The notes beneath the pieces were generated by a model. It was not told where the DNA came from. It made no database searches and worked only from the letters and a program-made list of their open reading frames with translations. The position numbers and the translations under genes were made by a program. A stretch of DNA of 64,000 nucleotides from Myxococcales bacterium. GTDB lineage: Bacteria; Myxococcota_A; Polyangia; Polyangiales; Polyangiaceae. Of the stretch, positions 51,378 to 59,194 are shown in pieces; position 1 is the first letter of the stretch, and each line of letters begins with the position of its first letter. Location of the stretch: assembly GCA_947473045.1 (NCBI GenBank), contig CANJCO010000001.1:1-64000 (forward strand). The letters are read 5' to 3'.

Positions 51378-53552
51378 CTACTCGGTTACGCGCACTTCGC
51401 GCACGACGTCGCCCTCGGCCAGCGCGGCCCAGTCTCCCTCGGCGTGGCCGATGCGAGCGTAGTCGCCGTCGAGGTGGGGCAGACGCGCGAGCGTAACGAA
51501 GAGCTGGCTCGACCCCGTGTCGCGACCCGCGAGGGCCATGCCGACATCGAGCGGACCGAATGGTACCGGGGAGGTCTCACACCGGAGCGAACGATCCGCG
51601 CCCCCATAGCCGTCACCTCCCGGATCTCCCAGTTGTGCGACGAAGCCGACGACCACGCGGTGCACCACGATCCCCTTGTAAAAGCCTGCTTTCGCGAGAT
51701 CGATGATGCGTGACGACGTCACCGGCGCGAGCTCGGGATCGAACACGATTTTCAGCGTGCCGGCGTCGGTTTCGAGGGTCATTGCGCCGCCGCGCGGGGC
51801 GCAACGCTCACCCGCAGCCGCGCCCGTCGAGGGCCTGCTGCAGAGCGTCGCCGCATCGCCCAGCGCCCTCAGCGCCTTCTGCGCGCGGTCGCGCAGCGTC
51901 ACGTTGCTGTCCTTGCACTGGGCCTCCGCGAAGCCCCTCGCGGACGCAAGTCGCAGCGCGACGGCGGCGTCGAGGAGCGCCGCGCGGGTCTCGATGGCGC
52001 TCTCCGGCAGCGGGCGGCCCAGCGCCTGCGCGAGCGCCTGGCCAACAGCGGGATCGAGGTCGCGATCCGGGCTGGTTCCGGGAGCCGGAGATGTGGGGTC
52101 GAGTCCGCGCTTGCGCTCCTTGGCGGAGAGCACGAGGGCCCGCTCCGGATGGGCTTGCAGCCGCTCGGCCGCCACGGCGACGACCCCGGCGCGGGCGTCC
52201 ATCAGCGCCGCGGCGAGCGCCTTGCGCGCCGCCTCCGCGAGCTCGGGGTGAGCGTCTATGGCCTCGAGCGCGGCCTCCGCGATGACGGTGTTATGGCTCT
52301 GCGTAAGGGCGAGCCAGGCGTTGCGACGCTCGGCCACGAGCGGCCGAAGCACCAGCTGTGACAGGCGCGCGCGCTCCCACGCGACGGTCCCGGCGGCGTC
52401 GCATTCTCGCAGCCATTTGCTGTCGAACGCCCCCTCGGACAAAGCTGCCGAGGCGGCGCAGCGAAGCGTGGCGAGGCGACGGGCGAGCGACGCAGGGGTG
52501 GCGTCACCGGGCGCCGTGAGACGCGCAGCGGCCATGAGCGAAGCGCGGGAGGCCTTGGTCGGCGCTCCGACCGACGTGAGCAGCGCGAGCGCCACGCCAA
52601 AGTCGTCACCACCGAGTCGCAGGATGCCCAGCGCATCGCCGCCGCGCGGCAGCACGCGATCGAGCGCCGATGCCGCAGCGGCGTGTCCGGCGTCCCCCAG
52701 CCGAGCGAGTCCGCGCGCAGCCTCGGCGCGCTCGGCGTTGGGCGCGGCCTGGTCGGCGGCGATCTTCGCCAGATCAACCGCGGCGCCTTCCCCGGCGCGA
52801 GCGAGCGCGCGCACGGCAAAAACGCGTGCATCTTGCACGGGACCTGCCGCGACCGCGCGCGCCGCGGGCAGCAGGCGCGCGGCGAACGCCTCGTCGATCT
52901 TGTCGAGGCGCGCGAAGGCGAAGAGCGCTTCCGGGCGGCCTTTTTCAGCGCTCTGAAGCAACGTAGCCAGCGTCGCCGCTTCGAGACCCGACTTGCGCGC
53001 AGCGAGATCTCCCAGCGCCAGCGAGGCCGGCCCGGCCCAGCGTCCGTCGTCGCCGACCCACGCCGCGAGCTGCGTTTCGGCCCGCACGCCCCCGCATCGG
53101 CCGATGGCGCGGGCGATGGCCTCGCGCAGGTCAACGCGCGGAGTCGCCGCGTCCACGGGCAAGCTCACCGCGCGCGCTGCGAGGGCGCGCACGTGGGCGT
53201 CCTCGCGGCCTTTGCAGGCGAAACCCAGCCCGTACGCGGCCCACGAGACGACCTCGGGGTCTTCGTCGCTGAGCGCGGCGCCGAGGTCGACGAGGGCCGG
53301 GCCATCGGCGATGCGCGCCAGCGCGCGAGCGGCTCTGCGACGAACGGCGACGTCGGCTTTGCGGCGCTGCGCCTCGCCGACCGCGGCGGAGTCGCGCGCG
53401 TCCTCCGCAGCACAGATGGCGTTCAGCTCGGCCGAGAGGGAGGCGGCCGACACGGCGACGGGCGCAGCGTCGGAAGCCGCAGACGCGTCAAGGCGCGCGG
53501 GGTCGCTCCGGCCACACGCTGCCAGCAGGGCGATCGCGACTGCCCGCCTCAT
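51378..53552 (-). CDS. HEAT-repeat lipoprotein fused to a cyclophilin-type peptidyl-prolyl isomerase
   Basis: 724 residues from ATG 53552. Lipobox ALLAAC (Cys13), then about 540 residues of Ala-rich HEAT-like repeats (for example VDLGAALSDEDPEVVSWAAYGLGFA), then a C-terminal cyclophilin domain (LKIVFDPELAPVTSSRIIDLAKAGFYKGIVVHRVVVGFVAQLGDP, SSQLFVTLARLPHLDGDYARIG). The isomerase core is shorter than free cyclophilins but has the usual order. It may be an outer-membrane folding factor with a scaffold arm. It overlaps the upstream YdcF-like gene (ATGA). Confidence 0.85.
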   Translation of the reverse strand: MRRAVAIALLAACGRSDPARLDASAASDAAPVAVSAASLSAELNAICAAEDARDSAAVGEAQRRKADVAVRRRAARALARIADGPALVDLGAALSDEDPEVVSWAAYGLGFACKGREDAHVRALAARAVSLPVDAATPRVDLREAIARAIGRCGGVRAETQLAAWVGDDGRWAGPASLALGDLAARKSGLEAATLATLLQSAEKGRPEALFAFARLDKIDEAFAARLLPAARAVAAGPVQDARVFAVRALARAGEGAAVDLAKIAADQAAPNAERAEAARGLARLGDAGHAAAASALDRVLPRGGDALGILRLGGDDFGVALALLTSVGAPTKASRASLMAAARLTAPGDATPASLARRLATLRCAASAALSEGAFDSKWLRECDAAGTVAWERARLSQLVLRPLVAERRNAWLALTQSHNTVIAEAALEAIDAHPELAEAARKALAAALMDARAGVVAVAAERLQAHPERALVLSAKERKRGLDPTSPAPGTSPDRDLDPAVGQALAQALGRPLPESAIETRAALLDAAVALRLASARGFAEAQCKDSNVTLRDRAQKALRALGDAATLCSRPSTGAAAGERCAPRGGAMTLETDAGTLKIVFDPELAPVTSSRIIDLAKAGFYKGIVVHRVVVGFVAQLGDPGGDGYGGADRSLRCETSPVPFGPLDVGMALAGRDTGSSQLFVTLARLPHLDGDYARIGHAEGDWAALAEGDVVREVRVTE
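52826..52838. repeat. GTGCA-N3-TGCAC palindrome (TCT spacer)
   Basis: GTGCATCTTGCAC, exact palindrome, inside the HEAT-cyclophilin gene. Confidence 0.85.
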
Positions 53553-54016
53553 GACGCCGCCGCCGCGAGCCGCAGGGCTCCCCATTCACGCGCCGCGCGA
53601 GCAGCCCGTCGAAGCGCCGAGGGACGAACGGGCTCGTACGCGGGGACGCCTTCCGCAGCGACGCCGGCACGCCGAAACGCGGCGAGGGCTCGGGGCAAGT
53701 GCCAGTGGCAGGTCACGACGCACACGGCCAATGGGGGCCGCCGCGCCAGGATCGCCGCGCAATAACGTGCATTTTGCACAGTATCGAACGAACACCGTTC
53801 GCGCAGCAGGTCGCGTCCCGGCACGCCGAGCACGGCCAGACGCTCCGCCATAAAATCGGCCTCCAGCAGGCCGTTCCAGGTGCGCCCGCCGCTGGCGATC
53901 ATCAGCGCTGCCCTTCGCGCGTGAAAGGCCCGCGACGCGACCTCGAGCCGCCGCTCCAAAGCGCCCGAGCCACCCGCTCGAACGCGGCAACCGAGGACCA
54001 CGATGGCAATGCTCAT
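53549..54016 (-). CDS. DUF218/YdcF-family protein
   Basis: 155 residues from ATG 54016; an upstream extension is rejected as Arg-rich. Motifs: AIVVLGCRVRAGG, ASRAFHARRAALMIASGGRTWNGLLEADFMAERL, SFDTVQNARYCAAIL (Asn pattern of DUF218) and VVTCHWHLPRALAAFRRAG. SanA/YdcF-like proteins affect envelope integrity and may bind nucleotide. No membrane helix here, unlike SanA. It overlaps the HEAT-cyclophilin gene by four bases. Confidence 0.85.
   Translation of the reverse strand: MSIAIVVLGCRVRAGGSGALERRLEVASRAFHARRAALMIASGGRTWNGLLEADFMAERLAVLGVPGRDLLRERCSFDTVQNARYCAAILARRPPLAVCVVTCHWHLPRALAAFRRAGVAAEGVPAYEPVRPSALRRAARAAREWGALRLAAAAS
53767..53779. repeat. GTGCA-N3-TGCAC palindrome (TTT spacer)
   Basis: GTGCATTTTGCAC, exact palindrome, inside the YdcF-like gene, less than 1 kb from the copy at 52826. 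Confidence 0.85.
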
Positions 54017-54307
54017 GCTTCGCGCAGCGGAGCCTACGACAATCGACGGCGCTTTGCCCAAGGACGCGCGACGCTTTCGCCGGCCGCGTATCGCGCAGAC
54101 CTTGCGCGAACCGCGTAGCGGCCAGCCAGCGTTTCGCGCTTGGCAGCGCGGCCGCGACGAAGCGGTTGCGTGCCCCAGCAGAAAGCGCGGCGCCGGCGCG
54201 AGTTGGTACCGTTGATGCAGCACGGTGCGCACCAAGCGCGCAGCTGCAAACAGCGCGCGCGCCAATCGTTCGTAGGCGCTCAATTTCGCGCCAAAAAGGA
54301 GTTCGGC

Positions 54308-55132
54308 ATGGGCTCATCCTTCGCTGTCTCAGGTTCACGGTCCCGCTCGCTCGACACCTACCGCGCCAGCCTGTCGGGTTTTGTTCCCCTCGACCGCGAC
54401 GTCGAGATCGATCTCGCGCGGCGCTGGCGAGAAGGCGAAACGCGGGCCGGCGAGCGCATCGTCGAGGCCTGCCTTCCCTTCGTCATTTCGATCGCGCTCG
54501 AGTACCGCAGGTGGGGCGTGCCCATCGAAGACATCATCCAGCAGGGCAATCTCGGGCTGCTCCGCGCCGCGGCGAAGTTCGATCCCGCGAAGGAGTGTCG
54601 CCTCGCGACGTACGCCGCCTACTGGATTCGCGCCGAGATTCGCGAGTACGTCGTGCGCTCGTATCGCGTGGTTCGGCTCGGGACCACCAAGGCCGAGCGG
54701 CGCGCGCTCCGCGCCTACCGAACAACGGGAGAGAGTGATCCCGAGAAGCTCTCGGCGCTGTCGGGTTTGGCGACAGAGCGGGTGACGATGTTGCTGCCTT
54801 TGCTGACAGCGCGCGAGTCGAGCCTCGACGCTCCGTTCGGCGACCTGCCCGCTGCAATCGACCGGGTGGCCGCGCCAGGTCCGTCTCCCGAGGAAGAGGC
54901 CGGAGCGGAGGAGACGCAGACGGCGGCGCGGGGCGCCATTCGGGCTGCCATGGCGGAGCTGTCCGATCGGGAGCGCCTGATCGTCCAGTCGCGACTGATG
55001 AGCGACGATCCGCTCACGTTGCAGCGGCTCGGTGAGCTCCTCGGAGTCAGCAAGGAGCGGGTGCGCCAGCTCGAGGAGCGCGCGTGTTCAAAGCTTCGCG
55101 ACCGCCTCGGAGAGCTGCGCGCGACCGCCTGA
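54308..55132 (+). CDS. RpoH-like alternative sigma-70 factor
   Basis: 274 residues from ATG 54308 with AAGGAG upstream. Region 2 is RpoH-like (LPFVISIALEYRRWGVPIEDIIQQGNLGLLRAAAKFDPAKECRLATYAAYWIRAEIREYVVRS), then region 3, and region 4 (LSDRERLIVQSRLMSDDPLTLQRLGELLGVSKERVRQLEERACSKLR). The RpoH box in 2.4/3.0 is only partly kept, so it may be one of several heat-shock-like factors typical of Myxococcota rather than the sole RpoH. The 291 bases before it hold no clear gene. Confidence 0.92.
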   Translation: MGSSFAVSGSRSRSLDTYRASLSGFVPLDRDVEIDLARRWREGETRAGERIVEACLPFVISIALEYRRWGVPIEDIIQQGNLGLLRAAAKFDPAKECRLATYAAYWIRAEIREYVVRSYRVVRLGTTKAERRALRAYRTTGESDPEKLSALSGLATERVTMLLPLLTARESSLDAPFGDLPAAIDRVAAPGPSPEEEAGAEETQTAARGAIRAAMAELSDRERLIVQSRLMSDDPLTLQRLGELLGVSKERVRQLEERACSKLRDRLGELRATA

Positions 55133-55197
55133 GCCGGGCGAGTTTTTTGCGCCCACAAACTCGCGGGGCCTGCGGCGAGCTTGCTAGGGTCCGCGTG

Positions 55198-57087
55198 ATG
55201 TCGAAGCGCGCCGTTGCTCTCGCCTCGGCCGGGGTGCTCATCGTCGCGGCTGCGCTGATGGCGCGCGCCCCTCACGAGCACGCGCAGGTGCCGGCGACAT
55301 CGCCTTTGCCAGCACCGGACGCCGCTTCGGCGGAGCCGATCGCAGCCATCGAGGAAGAAGACGGTCTCACGTTCCGGGTGCCCACCGGCCACCCGGCGGC
55401 GCTCTCTTGCGACGACTCCCGCCGCATCGTCGGCCAGGTGCGCGCCGAGTTACTCGCGTGGGAGCCCGAGAAAGTTGCCCCGAGCGCGCTCGCTTCGGGC
55501 CTCATCGACTGGCTCGACCCGTATGGCGTCTTTGCCGCGGGCGCGGGCTGCCCGGCCACTGCGGTCATCGAGTCACGCTCCGCGGCGATGCTGGCCGAGC
55601 TCGAGGCGCCCGGAGCTTCCGACTGCCCCGCTGCTCTCGCGGTGGGCAGGGCTGCGGCTTCATGGATGCGCGAGATCGCCGGCGCGATGGATGAGGCGCG
55701 CCGCAGGCCTGCGTCTCCCGGCGATCGGCCGTGGGCGGAGTCGTGGGCCGACCTGGCCGATTCGAACACCGACGCGCGGGCGCTGGCGGCCGAAGTGGGC
55801 GAGCGTCTCGGCCGGATCGAGCGCGCACTTGGAGCGGGCGCAGCTCCCTACGTGTCAGCGGCGATCGCGCGGTACGCCCCCACCATGACGCCGGCGGAGT
55901 GGAGCGAGGTGGTGCTCGCCGCAGCGCTCCGCGCCTATGTGCCGCTGGTCGATCCTCACGGCGCGTGGGCCCCGGAGGGCGAGGAGTCGAGTGTCTACGA
56001 TCTCGACCTCGAGGCCACTCCGCCCGAGCGCGCGTGGACGAAGGCAACGCGAAGCGTGATCGGAGTTCGCATCGACGAGGGCGCAAGAGCTCCGCTGGCT
56101 GCCGGCGATGTGGTGCTCGAGATCGACGGAGTGACAACGGCAGGCCTGCCTCCCGAGCAGGTCGACCAACTCGCGCTCCATGCAGCGGTCGGGGAGATGA
56201 GTGTAGTTTACATCGAAGCAGTCAGCCGAAAAATCGTTCGGGCCGAGCTCGCATCGTCCGAAATTCTCGCGGCTGCGCCGTCTGTCGCAGCGCCGGCGAC
56301 GCTTGCGGTGACCCGCGTGGCCTACGGCGAGGCGAGCGACGTCGCGCTCATCGCCATCGCCGATGTCCCCGACGATTTGGGTCGACGTTTCACGACCGCC
56401 CTCGATTTGGCCCTCCGCGGCCCGCGACCCGTCGCCGGTGTCATCCTCGATCTGCGCGGCAACGGCGGCGGATCGACCGAAGGCGCGATCGATGTGCTCG
56501 GATCGCTGATCCCCGGAGCGCCTCTTTTCCCGATGAAACGACGCGACGGCACCATCGAAGTGGAGCGCGCGCCCGCCGCCGCAGGCGGACCGCTCTATCG
56601 CGGGCCGATGGCGACGCTGGTCGATCCGGGCACCGCGAGCGCTGCCGAAATGATCGCTGGCGCGCTCGGCGCCTACCACCGCGCGGCCATCGTGGGTGCT
56701 CCCACGTACGGAAAAGGCTGCGCACAGGAATATGCCGACGACGCGGCCCATGCCGGCGTGCTTCGCCTGACCACGCTGCTTTACGCGCTCCCCGACGGCA
56801 GCGCGGTTCAGCGTGTGGGCCTCGCGCCGTGGTCGCGCGTTGCGTTCGTCGCGGCCGACGTCGAGGCGCTCGATCGCGAAGCGCTCCTGCCGCATGCGCC
56901 GCCGTCGTGGGCCGGACCCGAAGTGCGCGACGCCCAGATCGTCAAACGAAGCGAAATCGGCTGGCCCTCTGCCTCCGGGCCGATTGGTCCGTGCGCCGAT
57001 CCGCGCGTGTGCGAGGCGATCGCGTCGCTCGCAGCAGCGAAACGACCCCGCGACACGCTCCGCGGCGCATCCGCTCGCGGGCACTAG
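55198..57087 (+). CDS. S41-family C-terminal processing peptidase-like protein
   Basis: 629 residues from ATG 55198. Signal-like helix (ALASAGVLIVAAALMARA), an N-terminal helical region (about 60-280), a PDZ-like segment (VIGVRIDEGARAPLAAGDVVLEIDGV), then the S41 core with VILDLRGNGGGSTEG, nucleophile Ser481 (DPGTASAAEMIAG) and Lys506 (PTYGKGCAQ). Cys residues near both ends suggest a periplasmic site. Its TAG stop lies inside the first hairpin stem of repeat copy D. Confidence 0.9.
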   Translation: MSKRAVALASAGVLIVAAALMARAPHEHAQVPATSPLPAPDAASAEPIAAIEEEDGLTFRVPTGHPAALSCDDSRRIVGQVRAELLAWEPEKVAPSALASGLIDWLDPYGVFAAGAGCPATAVIESRSAAMLAELEAPGASDCPAALAVGRAAASWMREIAGAMDEARRRPASPGDRPWAESWADLADSNTDARALAAEVGERLGRIERALGAGAAPYVSAAIARYAPTMTPAEWSEVVLAAALRAYVPLVDPHGAWAPEGEESSVYDLDLEATPPERAWTKATRSVIGVRIDEGARAPLAAGDVVLEIDGVTTAGLPPEQVDQLALHAAVGEMSVVYIEAVSRKIVRAELASSEILAAAPSVAAPATLAVTRVAYGEASDVALIAIADVPDDLGRRFTTALDLALRGPRPVAGVILDLRGNGGGSTEGAIDVLGSLIPGAPLFPMKRRDGTIEVERAPAAAGGPLYRGPMATLVDPGTASAAEMIAGALGAYHRAAIVGAPTYGKGCAQEYADDAAHAGVLRLTTLLYALPDGSAVQRVGLAPWSRVAFVAADVEALDREALLPHAPPSWAGPEVRDAQIVKRSEIGWPSASGPIGPCADPRVCEAIASLAAAKRPRDTLRGASARGH

Positions 57088-57263
57088 CAGGCCGTTGAAG
57101 CAACGGCCTGCTATCCTTTCATCTCGGGGAGGTATGCACCTCCCCGCCCCGAAAAACGCGGTTTTTCGCCGGTCCCCACCCCACGCAATTGACTTCGCCA
57201 ATTCCTAGCAGGGTGTTTTTCGAGCACCCTGCTAGCAGGCCGCTCGAACAACACGCTGCCAGG
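57084..57263 (-). repeat. Dispersed five-hairpin repeat, copy D
   Basis: Inverted relative to copy A. Stems: AGCAGGCCGTT/AACGGCCTGCT (57086-57112), GGGGAGGT/ACCTCCCC (57126-57145), CGAAAAAC/GTTTTTCG (57150-57168), a weaker AATTG/CAATT arm pair (57187-57203) and AGCAGGGTG/CACCCTGCT (57207-57233). A partial extra unit runs to about 57263. It lies between convergent genes and supplies the stop codon of the S41 gene. Confidence 0.9.
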
Positions 57264-57264
57264 T

Positions 57265-58029
57265 TCAGCGCAGCGTTCGCACCCAGTCGAAGGCCAGCTT
57301 GACGACGAGCGCCGCGACCACGACGAGCGCGACGGCCCTCACGAAGCGGTCCCCGCGCGCGAGGGCGACGCGCGCCCCCACGGCGGCTCCCGCAGCGTTC
57401 GCAGCGGCCATCGGCAACGCCACCTTCCACAGCACGGTTCCGCGAATCGAAAATAACAGCATAGCCGCCAAATTCGAGGCCAAATTGGCCACCTTCGCGT
57501 TTCCTGACGCGCGCGCGGCGCCTTCGCCGTAGATGAGCGAAAACGCGACGATCAGCATCGTCCCGACGCCGGGCCCAAAAAAGCCGTCATACGCGCCGAG
57601 CGCGAACGTGACCGCTGCGGCCGCCGGTAGCTGCAGCGACGTCGCGAGCGCCTGACCGCTTCCGCGCGGGCGCGCGGTCACGACGACGGCGGCGAGCACG
57701 AGCATCACGATTACCACCGGACGCAGGGGCTCGGGGCGAACGGCCAGCAGGAGCGCGGCGCCGGCGAAGGAGCCGACCATCGCGCACAAAAAGGCGACCG
57801 GAGCGCGCGCGCGGTCGACGCTTCCGCGTCGCCAGTAGGACACCGCGGACGAGAGGGCGCCGAACGTGGCCTGCCCCTTGTTGGTGCCCAGCGCGAGGTG
57901 CGGTGGCAACCCCGCCGCGAGCAGCGCCGGCAAGCTGATGAGCCCGCCGCCACCGGCAATGGCGTCTACGAAGCCGGCCCCGAACGAGGCCGCCGCGAGC
58001 AGACCGAGGGTCGCCGGCGTCACGATCAC
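57265..58029 (-). CDS. TauE/SafE-family membrane transporter
   Basis: 254 residues from GTG 58029, which overlaps the upstream gene stop (GTGA). Two repeated halves: the first with SFGAGFVDAIAGGGGLISLPALLAAGLPPHLALGTNKGQATFGALSS, the second with LGAYDGFFGPGVGTMLIVAFSLIYGEGAARASGNAKVANLASNLAAM. The family moves sulfonates, sulfite or related organic anions. About eight helices. Cotranscribed with the EEP-family gene. Confidence 0.92.
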   Translation of the reverse strand: MIVTPATLGLLAAASFGAGFVDAIAGGGGLISLPALLAAGLPPHLALGTNKGQATFGALSSAVSYWRRGSVDRARAPVAFLCAMVGSFAGAALLLAVRPEPLRPVVIVMLVLAAVVVTARPRGSGQALATSLQLPAAAAVTFALGAYDGFFGPGVGTMLIVAFSLIYGEGAARASGNAKVANLASNLAAMLLFSIRGTVLWKVALPMAAANAAGAAVGARVALARGDRFVRAVALVVVAALVVKLAFDWVRTLR

Positions 58030-58829
58030 GTGGAAATCGTGGCGATCACGCCGAAATGGTCGCTCGGCCACACCTCGCCCGCGGGCTCGTCGAAGCACAC
58101 GCGGGCCGACAGCGGCTCGCCGCGAAGCTTCTCATCGGGTCCGGCCACGAAAATGTAGTCGATGCGCCTGTCGGGTTCGCGAAGCGCGAGCGCATAGGGG
58201 TTTCGCCTTGCGAACGTCGTACCCCGCGAGCCGTCACCGGCCACCGCAAAACAATCTGCAAAATACACAGAAGTGCCGCCGAGCGAGGTAAGACCGCGCA
58301 TGTAGCGAATCTCGTCGCTGTCGGGCTCGGCGTTGAAGTCGCCAACCACGACCGGAGGCAGACTCCCCGGCGACTCCGCCGGCGCCATCTTGCGAACGAA
58401 GCTCGTCAGCGCCCGCACCTGCTGCTCGCGTACGTGGCCCTCATCGAGCTTCCAGTTCAAATGCGTCGAAAAAAACGGCAATTTTCCCCCTGGGCTGTCA
58501 ATCTCCGCGAAGACGACCGAGCGCGACTCGGTGGTGCCCGGAAGCGAGAACGTGGCGCTGCGCGTGATGGGCCAGCGCGACAGCACGGCGTTGCAGAGCC
58601 CCCACGGCGTGGCGTCGACGCCGCGGCCAAGGGCGACCTGATAGCCAAGTCCGCGAGCGATGTCCTCGGCCTGGTTGACCTCGTGCTCGCCCTGCATGAA
58701 AATAATTTCTTGAAGGCCGATAACATCGGGGAGCAATCGGCCAAGCTCCGATCGAATCACGTCCAGCCGCGCTTCCCACGGGCCAAGGCGGTTCCAGATA
58801 TTGAGCGTGGCTACGGTGACGGCTGCCAT
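58026..58829 (-). CDS. Endonuclease/exonuclease/phosphatase (EEP) family hydrolase
   Basis: 267 residues. DNase I-like fold: TVATLNIWNR, PDVIGLQEI (metal-binding Glu), FFSTHLNWK (His), VVVGDFNAEPDSDEI (Asp/Asn) and the final WPSDHFGVIATI (Asp-His). Could be a nuclease or phosphodiesterase on lipid or sugar phosphates. No signal peptide. First gene of the pair with the TauE-like transporter. Confidence 0.9.
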   Translation of the reverse strand: MAAVTVATLNIWNRLGPWEARLDVIRSELGRLLPDVIGLQEIIFMQGEHEVNQAEDIARGLGYQVALGRGVDATPWGLCNAVLSRWPITRSATFSLPGTTESRSVVFAEIDSPGGKLPFFSTHLNWKLDEGHVREQQVRALTSFVRKMAPAESPGSLPPVVVGDFNAEPDSDEIRYMRGLTSLGGTSVYFADCFAVAGDGSRGTTFARRNPYALALREPDRRIDYIFVAGPDEKLRGEPLSARVCFDEPAGEVWPSDHFGVIATIST

Positions 58830-59194
58830 GCCCCGAGGCTACCGGATCGCCGCGTCGGCCCCAACCCGGCCCTGTGCACAACCTGCGTCTGCGCCTGTGG
58901 GCTGGGCGTGGAGTGATCGGGACAGCCGCCCCGAGCCCTCGAACTGTCCCCGACCGTCCTCAGGCGCTCCCTCCATCTCTCCCCAGCGCAGCACATACGC
59001 AAGCTGCTAAAATTAAAGCACTATTTCGGTTATCCAAGGTTTCCACAGGGCCTACTGATGCTTCTATAAATTTCTCTCTTTAAGATCTCGAGAGAAGATC
59101 TCTGCACGGCCGCAAAATGCAGCGCCCACAAAGCACGAGCGCCCACGAATGAGCCCGCCGTCACCCGCGCCGATCTGATAAACCATGCGTCGCA
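58830..59194. other. Intergenic region upstream of dnaN, candidate oriC-like or promoter region
   Basis: 365 bases between the divergent EEP gene and dnaN. It holds TGTGCACAA (58873-58881; reverse complement TTGTGCACA, near DnaA box consensus), TTATCCAAG (59030-59038) and GTTTCCACA (59039-59047), plus an AT-rich run (about 59008-59085) and a direct repeat AAGATCTC twice (about 59082-59103). In many bacteria the origin lies by dnaA-dnaN; dnaA is not here. It may equally be only the dnaN promoter. Confidence 0.45.

Noticed and set aside
54017-54307. Possible extra gene between the YdcF-like gene and the sigma factor
   Set aside because: All frames are Arg/Ala-rich without signatures. The region probably only carries the promoters of the two divergent genes.
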